Positions 1-8,404 of a DNA stretch of 64,000 nt are shown one piece after another. Under the pieces are notes generated by a model. It worked only from the letters and a program-made list of their open reading frames with translations, did not search any database and had not been told where the DNA came from. Within the stretch, counting starts at the first letter, position 1; each line of letters starts with the position of its first letter. A program made the translations under genes and the position numbers. Origin of the DNA: Aurantiacibacter odishensis (GTDB lineage Bacteria; Pseudomonadota; Alphaproteobacteria; Sphingomonadales; Sphingomonadaceae); contig NZ_QYOS01000024.1 in the NCBI RefSeq assembly GCF_003605195.1, positions 217,501 to 281,500 on the forward strand, read 5' to 3'.

Positions 1-1
1 C

Positions 2-213
2 GCAAGTGAAAGCCGGGTCGACACCGACTTCTTTTGCGGCTGGCTGAAGCAGGATGTCGCACACAATGTGACGCTGGCCGGTGCCCTGGAATACCGCATC
101 AATGACGGCGGATCGAAAAAGGTCCGCACCATGCAGCAACTCTCGACAACTTACGGTATCCTGAAGACGAAGTCGGCCACGCCCTTCTGATCGGAATCGA
201 GTACAGTTTCTGA
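2..213 (+). pseudogene. C-terminal fragment of a probable outer-membrane beta-barrel protein, frameshifted
   Basis: Only the 3' end is in the window and I do not recognise the family. The frame starting at base 2 reads barrel-like residues such as NVTLAGALEYRIND and then stops at 188-190. A second frame, open from 106, reads DNLRYPEDEVGHALLIGIEY and ends in Ser-Phe before the TGA at 211-213. A terminal Phe after alternating hydrophobic residues is typical of barrel proteins. The frames join smoothly if one A is restored to the A5 run at 116-120, which gives SKKGPHHAATLDNLRY. I infer a 1-nt deletion, or a sequencing error in a homopolymer. The terminal aromatic signature supports the barrel call. 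Confidence 0.45.
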
Positions 214-259
214 AGCGGGACCGTCGGGCCCCGGGACTCAACCAGACTTCGCGCTTGCG

Positions 260-1144
260 TCACAGGATCCGGACGACAGTTTGGAGTTCGGAACCGGCGA
301 GAGCCCTCTTCATGCCGGCGGAATTGAACGGCATGGTAACAGTGCCGCTGCGATCGACCGCGATAAGGCCTCCGTCTCCGCCATGCCGCGCGACGGCATG
401 CAACAATGCCTGACCAGCCTGATCCAGGCTCTCTCCGGCCAGAGCCACGTGCGCCGCCAGGGTCCGGGCTCCGCCGGCGTAAATGAACGCCTCGCCGATA
501 CCTGTGCAGCTGACCGCGACCTCGCTATCCGCCCAGTTGCCGATGCCTGTAATCGGCGTGTCCCCCACGCGCCCGGCACGCTTCCCCAGGAGGCCGCCGG
601 TGGAGGTGGCGGCTGCAAGCGCGCCGTTCCGGTCCAGCGCCACAGCGCCGACAGTGCCATGCGCCAGCCCCTCGTCCAGCCGGAGCGTCTCCTCGCGCTC
701 GACCCCTACGGGCAGCCGGTAGTGTGCGTCGGGCTCCTCGACGAGTTCCATACCCCGCTCGATGGCGAAGGCGCGGGCGCCCTCGCCGGCAAGCAGCACG
801 TAAGGCGTATGCTCCAGCACCGCCCGCGCGGCCCTGATCGGCAGGGCTATTCCGGGCGCGGCGCATATCCCGCCCGCACGAAGCCGTGCGCCGTCCATGA
901 TCGCGGCATCGCATTCCACGATCCCTGCGCCATTGGGTGCCGAGCCGCGACCGGCAACATAGAGTCCACTCTGCTCCATCTGGGCCACGGCGTGTTCGAC
1001 CGTATCGATGGCATCCTCGCCGTCAGCCAGCATTGCCTCGCATACATGCACGAGCACGCCGAGGTGTTCCTCCACTTCTGCGTAGTCACGGTCCGGATTT
1101 ACGCCGGCTCCGCCGTGCAGTGCGATGACATGTTTCTGCGACAT
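260..1144 (-). CDS. iaaA: Isoaspartyl peptidase / plant-type L-asparaginase (Ntn hydrolase)
   Basis: This 294-residue enzyme should cleave beta-aspartyl dipeptides and has some asparaginase activity. It is made as one chain that self-cleaves to expose a Thr nucleophile. The N-terminal ALHGGAG motif, the GRGSAPN segment near residues 65-71 and the HGTVGAVALD cleavage site with nucleophile Thr164 are all visible. The glycine-rich TGIGE stretch near residue 213 matches the family. No signal peptide is seen, so it acts in the cytoplasm. Its ATG overlaps the stop of the cyanophycinase-like gene (TGATG at 1142-1146), so the two are translationally coupled. This fits hydrolysis of beta-Asp-Arg dipeptides released from cyanophycin. 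Confidence 0.9.
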   Translation of the reverse strand: MSQKHVIALHGGAGVNPDRDYAEVEEHLGVLVHVCEAMLADGEDAIDTVEHAVAQMEQSGLYVAGRGSAPNGAGIVECDAAIMDGARLRAGGICAAPGIALPIRAARAVLEHTPYVLLAGEGARAFAIERGMELVEEPDAHYRLPVGVEREETLRLDEGLAHGTVGAVALDRNGALAAATSTGGLLGKRAGRVGDTPITGIGNWADSEVAVSCTGIGEAFIYAGGARTLAAHVALAGESLDQAGQALLHAVARHGGDGGLIAVDRSGTVTMPFNSAGMKRALAGSELQTVVRIL

Positions 1145-2382
1145 CAGTTTCCTGCTCTTCTTATAGTCACGTCGATCGGCTCGATATCGAACCGGACCTT
1201 TTCAAGGGCATAGCGGGCAACCCCATCGGGGCCGCGTCCCCACCAGCCACGCGAGGCGTCGGTCTGGGTGAAGCGATAGGTGACGCCGTGACCGTTGGAG
1301 AACGAGTGCCACTCGACCGTTCGCGCAGCCGAATTGTCGATCAGCGCCTCCCCGGCGACATCGGCCAGCGAGGTGGCGCCGAGCGCCATCCCGCCGCCGG
1401 TGATTGGCGCAGTGGCGAAGTATTCGTTGCCGACGGTGGCGGATTTGAACCCCGCAGGGGTCACTCCTCCCGTGACGAGGTCGAGAGCATCGCCGCTGGT
1501 GGCCAGAGAGATCCCGAGATTAGTGACACCGAACCTTTCCCCAACGCCGAGCTCGGCCATACGCGCGTCGAGAAAGGTCACGTAACCTTCACCAAGCACG
1601 CGGGCGGTGTTGCTGCCGGTTCTCAGGACAAGCGCCGTGTTCTCGTCGATACCTGCGCCCCTCCTGTGCGGCTGGCCTTCGCGCAGGAGAGCGGCGGCGA
1701 GACGACCGAGGCGCGCTCTTTCGCCGAAATGCTGGTCGACCAGCATGTCTGCGACAAAGCCCAGCCCGCGCCCGACCTGCAAGGGTTCGGCCTGGGTATC
1801 GGGCAGGAGCGCGGCAAGGGTATCGCCCTGCGTGATCATCGGGTCGCTCATCACGGCAGCGCCTGCCGAGGTGCCGCCGATCACCGCGCCATCGCGCAGC
1901 CGCGCCCGGATCGCGGCGAGCATGGGCGTGTCCCGCCCTTCCGTGTTCAGCAGGAGGCCGGTAATGCGCGACTGGTCGCCCCCGGTGAACCAGATGGCGC
2001 CCGCCTCAGCCACGCGAGCGATCTCTTCGGTGTTGTCGACATTGGCGGCCCACCGGGCTTCGTCGGTATCCGCAGTGGCGGGATCGTCCATCACGGCCAG
2101 CCTCACCACCTCGATAGCGTCGGCATCGGCGCCATGCGCAATCAACGCCTCGCGAAACGCCTCTGCGGATCGGGCAGGTTCGCCCGAAGCGGCGGGGATG
2201 ATCGCAATCGTGGGATGGCTCGAAGGACGCGCCTCCAGAAACGCAGCGAAGATTTCGGCGTTGTCGGGCTCCAGCCCGCCGCCCACGATGACCAGAGTGC
2301 CGGGTTCGGCGCGCACCTGGGGCACGGTGCAGGCCGCTACCAGCGCGGCACAGGCAAGTGCTACCAGTCGTGTTTGCAGCAT
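1144..2382 (-). CDS. Cyanophycinase-like serine peptidase (S51 family), lipoprotein
   Basis: The 412-residue protein belongs to the S51 class-I glutamine-amidotransferase-like peptidases. FTGGDQ (132-137) and GGTSAGA with presumed nucleophile Ser172 are the family signatures. The N-terminus is a lipoprotein signal with lipobox LVAAC (Cys18), so it is exported and lipid-anchored. The start at 2382 is preferred because it yields this signal sequence and overlaps the permease stop (TGATG, 2380-2384). An upstream in-frame extension runs inside the permease gene and is a shadow. Cyanophycinases release beta-Asp-Arg from the polymer; the neighbouring isoaspartyl peptidase would finish the job. Another isoaspartyl-containing substrate is possible. 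Confidence 0.8.
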   Translation of the reverse strand: MLQTRLVALACAALVAACTVPQVRAEPGTLVIVGGGLEPDNAEIFAAFLEARPSSHPTIAIIPAASGEPARSAEAFREALIAHGADADAIEVVRLAVMDDPATADTDEARWAANVDNTEEIARVAEAGAIWFTGGDQSRITGLLLNTEGRDTPMLAAIRARLRDGAVIGGTSAGAAVMSDPMITQGDTLAALLPDTQAEPLQVGRGLGFVADMLVDQHFGERARLGRLAAALLREGQPHRRGAGIDENTALVLRTGSNTARVLGEGYVTFLDARMAELGVGERFGVTNLGISLATSGDALDLVTGGVTPAGFKSATVGNEYFATAPITGGGMALGATSLADVAGEALIDNSAARTVEWHSFSNGHGVTYRFTQTDASRGWWGRGPDGVARYALEKVRFDIEPIDVTIRRAGN

Positions 2383-3854
2383 CAGAAGCCTCCTCCATGC
2401 GCCAGCATCATGGCAATGCTCGCCAGCACCATCAGCGCCAGCATCGGTTTCCAGAAGAAGGCGAGCCACGTGCCGTAGGGCACGCGAGCCGCAGCGAGAC
2501 AGCCCATCAGGGTTGCCGAGGTCGGCACGACAAGGTTGGTCAGCCCGTCGCCCAGCTGGAAGGCCAGCACCGCGGTCTGGCGGGTGACGCCGGAGAGGTC
2601 TGCCAGCGGTGCCATGATCGGCATGGTGATGCTCGCCTGGCCGGAACCGGACGAGACTGCGAAGTTGAATACGCTCTGCGCGACATACATCGACCACGCC
2701 GTCAACCAGTCAGGCACCATTGCCGTCACGTTTGCCAGACCAGCCAGCAGGGCATTGAGCAGGGACGGGCTGGCCGGATCGTCTCCGCCCAGCACCAGCA
2801 TGATGCCCTTGGCAGCGCCCACGATGATTGCGGCTGGCAACAATTGCGCCGCGCCATCACGAAAAGCGCTCATCATCTCGCTGGGGGAACCGCCCTCGAT
2901 ACGGCCGAGGCGAGCGATCACGGCGGTGGCAATGCCGACCGCAAAGAACTGCGCGGCGATTTCCGGCAGGTAATATCCCCGCGCGGTAACGCCCCATGCG
3001 ACCCACGCAACGCCGGCCAGCAGCGTCAGCAGTATCAGCAGGTGAGGCGCGCCGAACTTGCCAACCTGATCCTGCTCCGCGCCCTCGTTCAGCATTCCGA
3101 TACCGGGACGCATCCCGAGCCGGACAGCACGGGCATAGCGCCAGGTGAACGCGGCACCCAAGGCCGTGAAGACTGTCCAGAGCGCGACGCGCGGCCACAT
3201 GCCGGACATCGGCGCAAGATCGGCAATACTCTGGGCGATGACGACGCTGAACGGGTTCATCCAGCTCGTGGCGAAGCCCAGCTGGCTCGCGCACAGGCAG
3301 ACCAGCAGAGCGGTGATCGAATCGTACCCCGCGCGGCACAGGGCTGGCGCGAGGATCAGGGTCAGCGCTATCGCCTCCTCCGAAAGGCCGAAGATCGCGC
3401 CGCCCAGTGAGAAGCTGGCGAACAGCAGCACGATCAGCGTCTCGCTCCTCGCTTTTCCTCCCGGCAGCGAAGCCTCGAGCGCGGCATCGATGGCGCGGGT
3501 GCGCATGATCATGCCGAACACGCCGCCCAGCACGATGATGAAAGCCATCAGCCCCACCGTGGGCGAATAGCGGTCGCCCGTCACAAGTCCCGCGAACAGG
3601 AAATCAAGGAAACCAGCACGCTCCTCCCCGCCGATGATCGGTGCGGGCATGACGGCCCCGGCAGGCTGATAGCTGCCGGGCACGATCCGCGCAGGGTCGC
3701 CAGCAACCTGGAACTGGCCCGGCGTGAACACGAAGGTCGCCGCCCAGGCAATCAGCGCGAGGACGAACATGATCAGCAGGGTATCCGGCATCCGCCAGAC
3801 CTGCGACCTCGCACTTTCGCCGGGGGCTGCGTCAGCCTCTCGCTCTTCAAGCAT
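2382..3854 (-). CDS. YfcC / C4-dicarboxylate-anaerobic-carrier family permease
   Basis: The 490-residue polytopic membrane protein has about eleven to twelve hydrophobic segments. The first follows a short charged N-terminus (around residues 25-45). Segments such as GGAIFGLSEEAIALTLILAP and the small-residue-rich GSGQASITMPIMAPLADL resemble the YfcC/DcuC/ArcD-like group, whose members carry dicarboxylates, basic amino acids or peptides. Ribosome-binding site GGGAGAA precedes the ATG. It sits between the TonB receptor and the cyanophycinase gene, overlapping the latter by TGATG. I infer inner-membrane import of the dipeptide or amino-acid product. The exact substrate cannot be read from sequence. 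Confidence 0.75.
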   Translation of the reverse strand: MLEEREADAAPGESARSQVWRMPDTLLIMFVLALIAWAATFVFTPGQFQVAGDPARIVPGSYQPAGAVMPAPIIGGEERAGFLDFLFAGLVTGDRYSPTVGLMAFIIVLGGVFGMIMRTRAIDAALEASLPGGKARSETLIVLLFASFSLGGAIFGLSEEAIALTLILAPALCRAGYDSITALLVCLCASQLGFATSWMNPFSVVIAQSIADLAPMSGMWPRVALWTVFTALGAAFTWRYARAVRLGMRPGIGMLNEGAEQDQVGKFGAPHLLILLTLLAGVAWVAWGVTARGYYLPEIAAQFFAVGIATAVIARLGRIEGGSPSEMMSAFRDGAAQLLPAAIIVGAAKGIMLVLGGDDPASPSLLNALLAGLANVTAMVPDWLTAWSMYVAQSVFNFAVSSGSGQASITMPIMAPLADLSGVTRQTAVLAFQLGDGLTNLVVPTSATLMGCLAAARVPYGTWLAFFWKPMLALMVLASIAMMLAHGGGF

Positions 3855-3935
3855 CGACTTCTCCCGATAGACCGGGACCGGGATCAGCCGAGTTCGTCAG
3901 CAGATCCCGGCCTTGCCGGTTCCGACCTTGCAACC

Positions 3936-6764
3936 TCAGAAGCGCGAGGTCACGCGCACAGTTACGTAGCGGCCGATCAGGTCGTGGTTGAACAGGTCGA
4001 CGTTGGAGGAGGAGCCGAGCACGCGGGGCGGATCGGCATCGAGCACGTTGCGGGCAGACAGCTGGATGAAGCTGTCTTCGGCAAAGTCGTAGCTGACGCT
4101 CATGTCGAAGGTGAGATAGTCGTCCACCTCGTAATCCGCATCTAGCGGCAGGCCCAGCGCCTCCAGCGTCCGGTTGGACGGATCGTCGCTGTAACCGCTC
4201 TTGTAATGGCCCGACACACTCGCCCGCCACCTGGCGTTGCGCCAGCGCACCTTTCCGCTGGCGATGAAATCCGGGTAGAGATAGTCGCCCGCCAGCTGTT
4301 CAAGCGGGCTGGCATCGGATGCCTGCCGCTCGAAGTTCAGGATCTTCGTCGCATCGAAGGTGAGGGTGAAATCACCGACCGATCCGCCGCCCAGGCGATG
4401 GGTATAGCCGAAATCGATCCCGTCGGTTTTCTGGAAGCCGAGATTGGTGATCTGGAAATGGGCATCGGTCACGAAGCCGTTGGCGACTTCGAGGCCGGGC
4501 GTGCCGGTCGGCAATTCGCCTGCGCCCACCACGGCGAATTCGCCCGCCAGCGCGCGGCGGATGAAGTCGTCCTCGTCGATGCCGACAAGGTCTTCGTGGC
4601 GGATGTTCCAGTAATCGGCCCGCAGTTCGATATCGGGCGTGGGGGTGACAACCACGCCGCCGCCGAAGCTGCGCGCGTTCTCGGCCCCGAGCGCGGGGTT
4701 GCCCACGTCTTCCGAAAGCAGCGCCTCGCCGTCGGCGCTGGCATCGCCGTCGCAGGCACCGGGCGTCGCCTCGCAATCGACGCGGTAGGAACTGAGCAGC
4801 ACGCCCGCTCCGCTTTGTGCCAGCGACGGGGCGCGGAACGACGTGGAGTAGTTGGCCCGCAGAGCGATCCAGTCCGCTGGTTGCCAGCGCGCTGCGACCT
4901 TGGGATTGAAGTCGCTGCCGAAGCCCTGGAAGTCGTCGTAGCGGCCGGCCAGTTGCAGGTCGAACCCGTCTGCCACCGGCACGTAGACTTCGCCGTAGAC
5001 GGCCCAGCTGTTGCGGCTGGCCGCTGCGCTGGTGGAGGAGAAGCCGAGAATGGGCTCAGGATTGTCGATCGTGGCCACGGCCACGCCCGAGGGCGTATCG
5101 CGCAATGTCTCGCGCCTGAACTCGCCACCGAATGCCGCCTTCAGCGGACCGGAAGGCAGCTCCAGCAGCGTGCCGTTCACATTGCCATCGACGGAGTAGA
5201 GCTTGGAGCGCCCGGTCCGTTCGGCCTGCGTTGCCAGCAGTTCGGCAACGCCCGCCTCCTGCGTGGTCTGCCCGCCGAACGGGTTATACCACAGCGTCGT
5301 CTTGCCGATATCCTCGCAGGTGTCTCCCACGAAGTCGGCATCGGGACGGCCTAGGTCCACGTCCCAGCGTTCCACGCGCGAACCATCGGTGCAGACGTTG
5401 CCGAGGTTGAGATCGTAGAAATTTCGCGCGATGGCGAGGCCGGAAACGCCGCGCTGCACGCGGTCGTTGCCGCCGTAGAGGAAGGCAATGTCGTAATTCC
5501 AGTCACCGCCCGCTTCGCCGCGCAGGCCGGTGGTCCAGCGATAGCTGTCGGATTCGATCTCCACCGCGCGCGGTTCGGGGATCTTGCCCCAAGCGTAGAT
5601 GGGGAAGCCGAAGAAGTCGCTGAAATCGGTCGCTCCCTCGAACGAGCCCTCCTGCACGATATCTTCCTGCAAGGCGGCTGGCCAGAAGGGGTTTTCCGGA
5701 TCGATCGGCGCGCGCGAGAAATTTGCGGGCGAGCTGACGCCGCGCGATTCCACGCGGCTGTAGAGCACGTCGTTGTACCAGGTGATCGTGTCCGAGATTT
5801 CGAACTGGTGGGTGAAGAGGCCGCCAATGGTCTCCATCCGGTCCTGCACCGAGACGAAGGCATTGGTGTTCACCTCGCAGAATTCGCCGAGATTGCCGGA
5901 GCCGAAGTCGTCAGCCGCGCAGCCGCCGTCCTGCGGTTCTTCCGTCTGGTCGAAGAACTGAAAGAACAGGTCGTTGAAGCTGGGATAGAAGCCCTGCTGG
6001 CTCGGGCGGAAACTGTCGCGGCTGATCGCCCGGTCGCGCAGGAAGAAGGGATTGCGCTTGAAGTAATCGACGACCAGCATCACCGAGTTGCGTTCGCCGA
6101 TCCGGGCACCTGCAACGGCGGTGAGATTGTAGCGGCCCTCGTCCGTGCCGGCGGTGGAATTGCCGTAGCTGGCGCTGAGTTCCAGTCCTTCGAAATCCTC
6201 GCGCAACACGTAGTTCACCACGCCTGCGACAGCGTCCGCACCGTAGATTGCCGACGCGCCGGACGGGAGGACTTCCACCCGCTCGACCGCCGCGAGGGGG
6301 ATGGAGCTTGCATCGATGAAGCTTTCCTGCCCGCGAGCGAACGCGCTGATCTGGGCGCGCCGACCGTTGATGAGGGTCAGCGTAGAGGATGCGCCAAGAC
6401 CGCGCAGGGAAACCGCCGAAGCGCCCACGGGCGTATCCGATGAAAGCGGCCCGGCCGTGGCCGTGGAGAACGTTGCGCCGCCGCCGACGGCGACGGGCAG
6501 GTCCTGCAACACCTCGATAACGGTGGCGGCGCCCGACTCGACGATGTCTTGGCGCGAGACCGTGACCGTCTGGACCGGCCCATCGGTGGGCAGGCCTTCG
6601 ATGCGGCTCCCGGTGACGACAATCGTATCGTCGGTACTGGCGTTATCCGCCTCCGGATTGCCGGGTGTATTGTCAGCCTGGGCAAGCGCAGGCGTGGAAA
6701 TCCCTGCGAGCAGCAGGGCGGCGGCGCTGGTGGCACCGAAACGGAATTTCGTGTGTGAAGACAT
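3936..6764 (-). CDS. TonB-dependent outer-membrane receptor
   Basis: The 942-residue receptor has a signal peptide ending near ALAQ (residue about 29), a TonB-box-like stretch DDTIVVTGSRIEG and then a plug domain (VSRQDIVESGAATVIEVLQD). A long 22-strand-type barrel follows and ends in the canonical aromatic residue (VRVTSRF). The start at 6764 is chosen over an upstream in-frame ATG because it begins the signal peptide and has GAGGGA just upstream. It is the first gene of a leftward cluster with the permease, cyanophycinase and isoaspartyl peptidase, separated from the permease by 81 bases. I infer uptake of cyanophycin-derived or other peptides. Ligand assignment rests only on context. Confidence 0.85.
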   Translation of the reverse strand: MSSHTKFRFGATSAAALLLAGISTPALAQADNTPGNPEADNASTDDTIVVTGSRIEGLPTDGPVQTVTVSRQDIVESGAATVIEVLQDLPVAVGGGATFSTATAGPLSSDTPVGASAVSLRGLGASSTLTLINGRRAQISAFARGQESFIDASSIPLAAVERVEVLPSGASAIYGADAVAGVVNYVLREDFEGLELSASYGNSTAGTDEGRYNLTAVAGARIGERNSVMLVVDYFKRNPFFLRDRAISRDSFRPSQQGFYPSFNDLFFQFFDQTEEPQDGGCAADDFGSGNLGEFCEVNTNAFVSVQDRMETIGGLFTHQFEISDTITWYNDVLYSRVESRGVSSPANFSRAPIDPENPFWPAALQEDIVQEGSFEGATDFSDFFGFPIYAWGKIPEPRAVEIESDSYRWTTGLRGEAGGDWNYDIAFLYGGNDRVQRGVSGLAIARNFYDLNLGNVCTDGSRVERWDVDLGRPDADFVGDTCEDIGKTTLWYNPFGGQTTQEAGVAELLATQAERTGRSKLYSVDGNVNGTLLELPSGPLKAAFGGEFRRETLRDTPSGVAVATIDNPEPILGFSSTSAAASRNSWAVYGEVYVPVADGFDLQLAGRYDDFQGFGSDFNPKVAARWQPADWIALRANYSTSFRAPSLAQSGAGVLLSSYRVDCEATPGACDGDASADGEALLSEDVGNPALGAENARSFGGGVVVTPTPDIELRADYWNIRHEDLVGIDEDDFIRRALAGEFAVVGAGELPTGTPGLEVANGFVTDAHFQITNLGFQKTDGIDFGYTHRLGGGSVGDFTLTFDATKILNFERQASDASPLEQLAGDYLYPDFIASGKVRWRNARWRASVSGHYKSGYSDDPSNRTLEALGLPLDADYEVDDYLTFDMSVSYDFAEDSFIQLSARNVLDADPPRVLGSSSNVDLFNHDLIGRYVTVRVTSRF

Positions 6765-7266
6765 GGTGTGATCCCTCGAACCGTAATTCGCGACGAAGCG
6801 TCGTGTGGCGAATGGTCGGGGACGGGCCCGGAATGTCGGCAAAGCGGTCTCATCTGGTCAGACGAGGTGCCCGAAGTCCGCGCCTATCCCGCGCGGACGG
6901 GTATCACTCGTCGAACCAGTCGGTGAGATGAAACTCGACCGAGCGGCGTACGGCTACCTGGCCGTGAATGGGGCAGAAAAAGCACCTAGCCATGGGAAGA
7001 GTATGCCAGCCGACCAGCGACTTCGCAAGATCGCTTCAAGGAAGGGACTCTCGCCTGCATGGTGGAGTCTGCTAAGCCTTTTCAGAAGAAAGATTATTCC
7101 GCAGGAAAATTCGGGAGCAAGCGCCTCCCCGTTCGGTGCATCATCGCCGCTCTTCAAACGGTGCCGTCTTCGGCGGATATGCAGCGAATCGCGTCGCGTG
7201 CCCGGAACGCTCTCCCGGTTGATGCTTGGCCTTGTCGGTGCACTCGCGCTTGGGCATGTCTGCGAA
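6765..7266. other. Intergenic region between the divergent TonB-receptor and TetR genes
   Basis: About 500 bases with no convincing gene. It must carry the promoter of the leftward receptor operon and of the rightward tetR. An imperfect palindrome lies at 6849-6866. The stretch 7080-7115 is locally AT-richer than its surroundings and could hold the tetR promoter, but I cannot assign -35/-10 boxes reliably. Confidence 0.5.
6849..6866. promoter_or_regulatory. Imperfect palindrome upstream of the TonB receptor
   Basis: CTCATCTG, two bases, then CAGACGAG form an 18-base dyad with seven of eight arm positions paired. It lies 85 bases upstream of the receptor ATG, a plausible operator position. 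No regulator is assigned. Chance occurrence in a GC-rich genome is possible. Confidence 0.3.
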
Positions 7267-7860
7267 ATGAGCGACCAGACCACGAGTGAAAGGCTTTTGT
7301 CTGCGGCCGAGCGCATCCTGGTGGAGCGCGGCGTAACCGGCCTGTCCGTGCGCAAGGTGGGGGAGCAGGCGGGGGTGAACCCCACACTCGTCACCTACCA
7401 TTTCGGGACCGTCGAGAACCTGCTGGTCGAACTGGCTCGGCGCAATCTCGATCATATCCTCGCCAAGTGGCAGACCATCAGCCCGGATATGGAACCGGGG
7501 CTTCTGCTCGAGACCTGGCTGCTACCGATGCAGCGGGAAGCATGTTTTACGCTGGGCGGACGGGCGCTGGCGGTGCTCGACGAGATCGCCGCGCATGGGG
7601 AAGGGGAGGCGCGTAGGCTCGTCAACGACGCCATGGAAACGTTCGTCCCCGTTCTGCGCGAAGCGATGGCGCCCCATTTCCCGCACCTTTCCCCCGACGA
7701 ATTGCGCGCACGCCTGCGCTTCATTTCCGGTGCCGTGCTCGGACCGCCTCCGCGCATCGATGGCGCCCCCCGTCTGCCCGGTGGAAGGGCGCTGGACGAT
7801 CCGTCGTTCCTGCTCGCATTCGCCCGCGCAGCTCTGGCTGGACAAGCCGCCGCCGATTGA
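7267..7860 (+). CDS. TetR-family transcriptional regulator
   Basis: The 197-residue protein has an N-terminal TetR helix-turn-helix (residues about 8-50: RLLSAAERILVERG, then SVRKVGEQAGVNPTLVTYHF) and a divergent ligand-binding C-terminal half. The start at 7267 gives a normal TetR N-terminus. A start at 7222 would add a hydrophobic stretch with no family counterpart, though the ribosome-binding site at 7267 is weak. The stop codon lies on the edge of a perfect palindrome (7860-7879) in front of the flavoprotein operon. I infer that this regulator represses the downstream oxidation genes and is relieved by their substrate. Confidence 0.85.
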   Translation: MSDQTTSERLLSAAERILVERGVTGLSVRKVGEQAGVNPTLVTYHFGTVENLLVELARRNLDHILAKWQTISPDMEPGLLLETWLLPMQREACFTLGGRALAVLDEIAAHGEGEARRLVNDAMETFVPVLREAMAPHFPHLSPDELRARLRFISGAVLGPPPRIDGAPRLPGGRALDDPSFLLAFARAALAGQAAAD

Positions 7861-7879
7861 TTTATACGACTGTATAAAT
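7860..7879. promoter_or_regulatory. Perfect 8-4-8 palindrome, probable TetR operator
   Basis: Arms ATTTATAC and GTATAAAT flank a GACT spacer. The palindrome is perfect, AT-rich in a GC-rich background, and shares its first base with the tetR stop codon. It lies 20 bases before the ATG of the next ORF, where a repressor would block transcription. Size and symmetry fit a TetR-dimer site. The binding partner is inferred from adjacency. Confidence 0.65.
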
Positions 7880-7898
7880 CCAGAGAGGTGTTGGGAAA

Positions 7899-7979
7899 AT
7901 GACCGTGGCCAATGACCAAGTGGCAGGATTTGTTGCCGCAACAACGGCCGTCGCGAACGAGATCATGGCTGCGCGATGA
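7899..7979 (+). CDS. 26-residue small ORF leading the flavoprotein operon
   Basis: The ORF encodes MTVANDQVAGFVAATTAVAN followed by EIMAAR. GAGAGG at 7883-7888 is a good ribosome-binding site, and the stop overlaps the next ATG (ATGA at 7976-7979), which indicates translational coupling. I do not recognise the product. It may be a genuine micropeptide or only a leader that couples ribosomes into the Tat-signal gene. Position directly after the palindrome makes it the first cistron of the operon. Confidence 0.45.
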   Translation: MTVANDQVAGFVAATTAVANEIMAAR

Positions 7980-8404
7980 GCAGGTACGCGCAGATTTCGC
8001 GGCGCGAGTTCGTGAAATGGAGCGGCTTCGCATCGACATGCGGTACGACGTGGCAAAGTGCCCTTGCCGCGCCTCTCGCTGACACCCCGCGAGGGCTGAA
8101 TGCCTTGCTGCTCGACACCCGCTTTGGCCGCTTGCAGCCCAACGCTGTGTCGCACGTCCCGGTCCTCCGCTTTTCGGGCGATGTCACGGGTGTGTGGTAT
8201 GACGAACTCGACACGCGCTGGCGACGGAAAGGCTTCGTGCTGGGCGGCATCACCGGGGCCGACGCGCTGTTCGTGCTGGAAACGCTTGCCAACGACCGGG
8301 GTCGCCGCGTCGTCTCGCGAACGCCGCTGGACCTGCCGCGTGTGAAGGACGTGGAGGCCGTGCGCTGGATCATCGCCCCGCATCACCCGAGCGTTTCCGC
8401 ATGA
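7976..8404 (+). CDS. Tat-signal protein of unknown function, flavoprotein operon
   Basis: This 142-residue protein begins with a twin-arginine-like signal (SRREFVKWSG, then a mildly hydrophobic stretch to AAPLA near residue 34). I do not recognise the mature domain; it contains VWYDELDTRWRRKGFVLGGI and is Arg-rich. It overlaps both neighbours by ATGA, so it is made with the FAD oxidoreductase. The flavoprotein itself has no signal peptide while its cytochrome partner does. I infer this protein may form part of the exported complex or carry the folded flavoprotein through Tat. PchX-type proteins in p-cresol clusters are a possible parallel, but I cannot show homology. Confidence 0.6.
   Translation: MSRYAQISRREFVKWSGFASTCGTTWQSALAAPLADTPRGLNALLLDTRFGRLQPNAVSHVPVLRFSGDVTGVWYDELDTRWRRKGFVLGGITGADALFVLETLANDRGRRVVSRTPLDLPRVKDVEAVRWIIAPHHPSVSA

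Noticed and set aside
6805-7266. N-terminal extension of the TetR gene to 6805
   Set aside because: The extra 154 residues have no domain and run through the promoter region; the TetR helix-turn-helix starts just after 7267.
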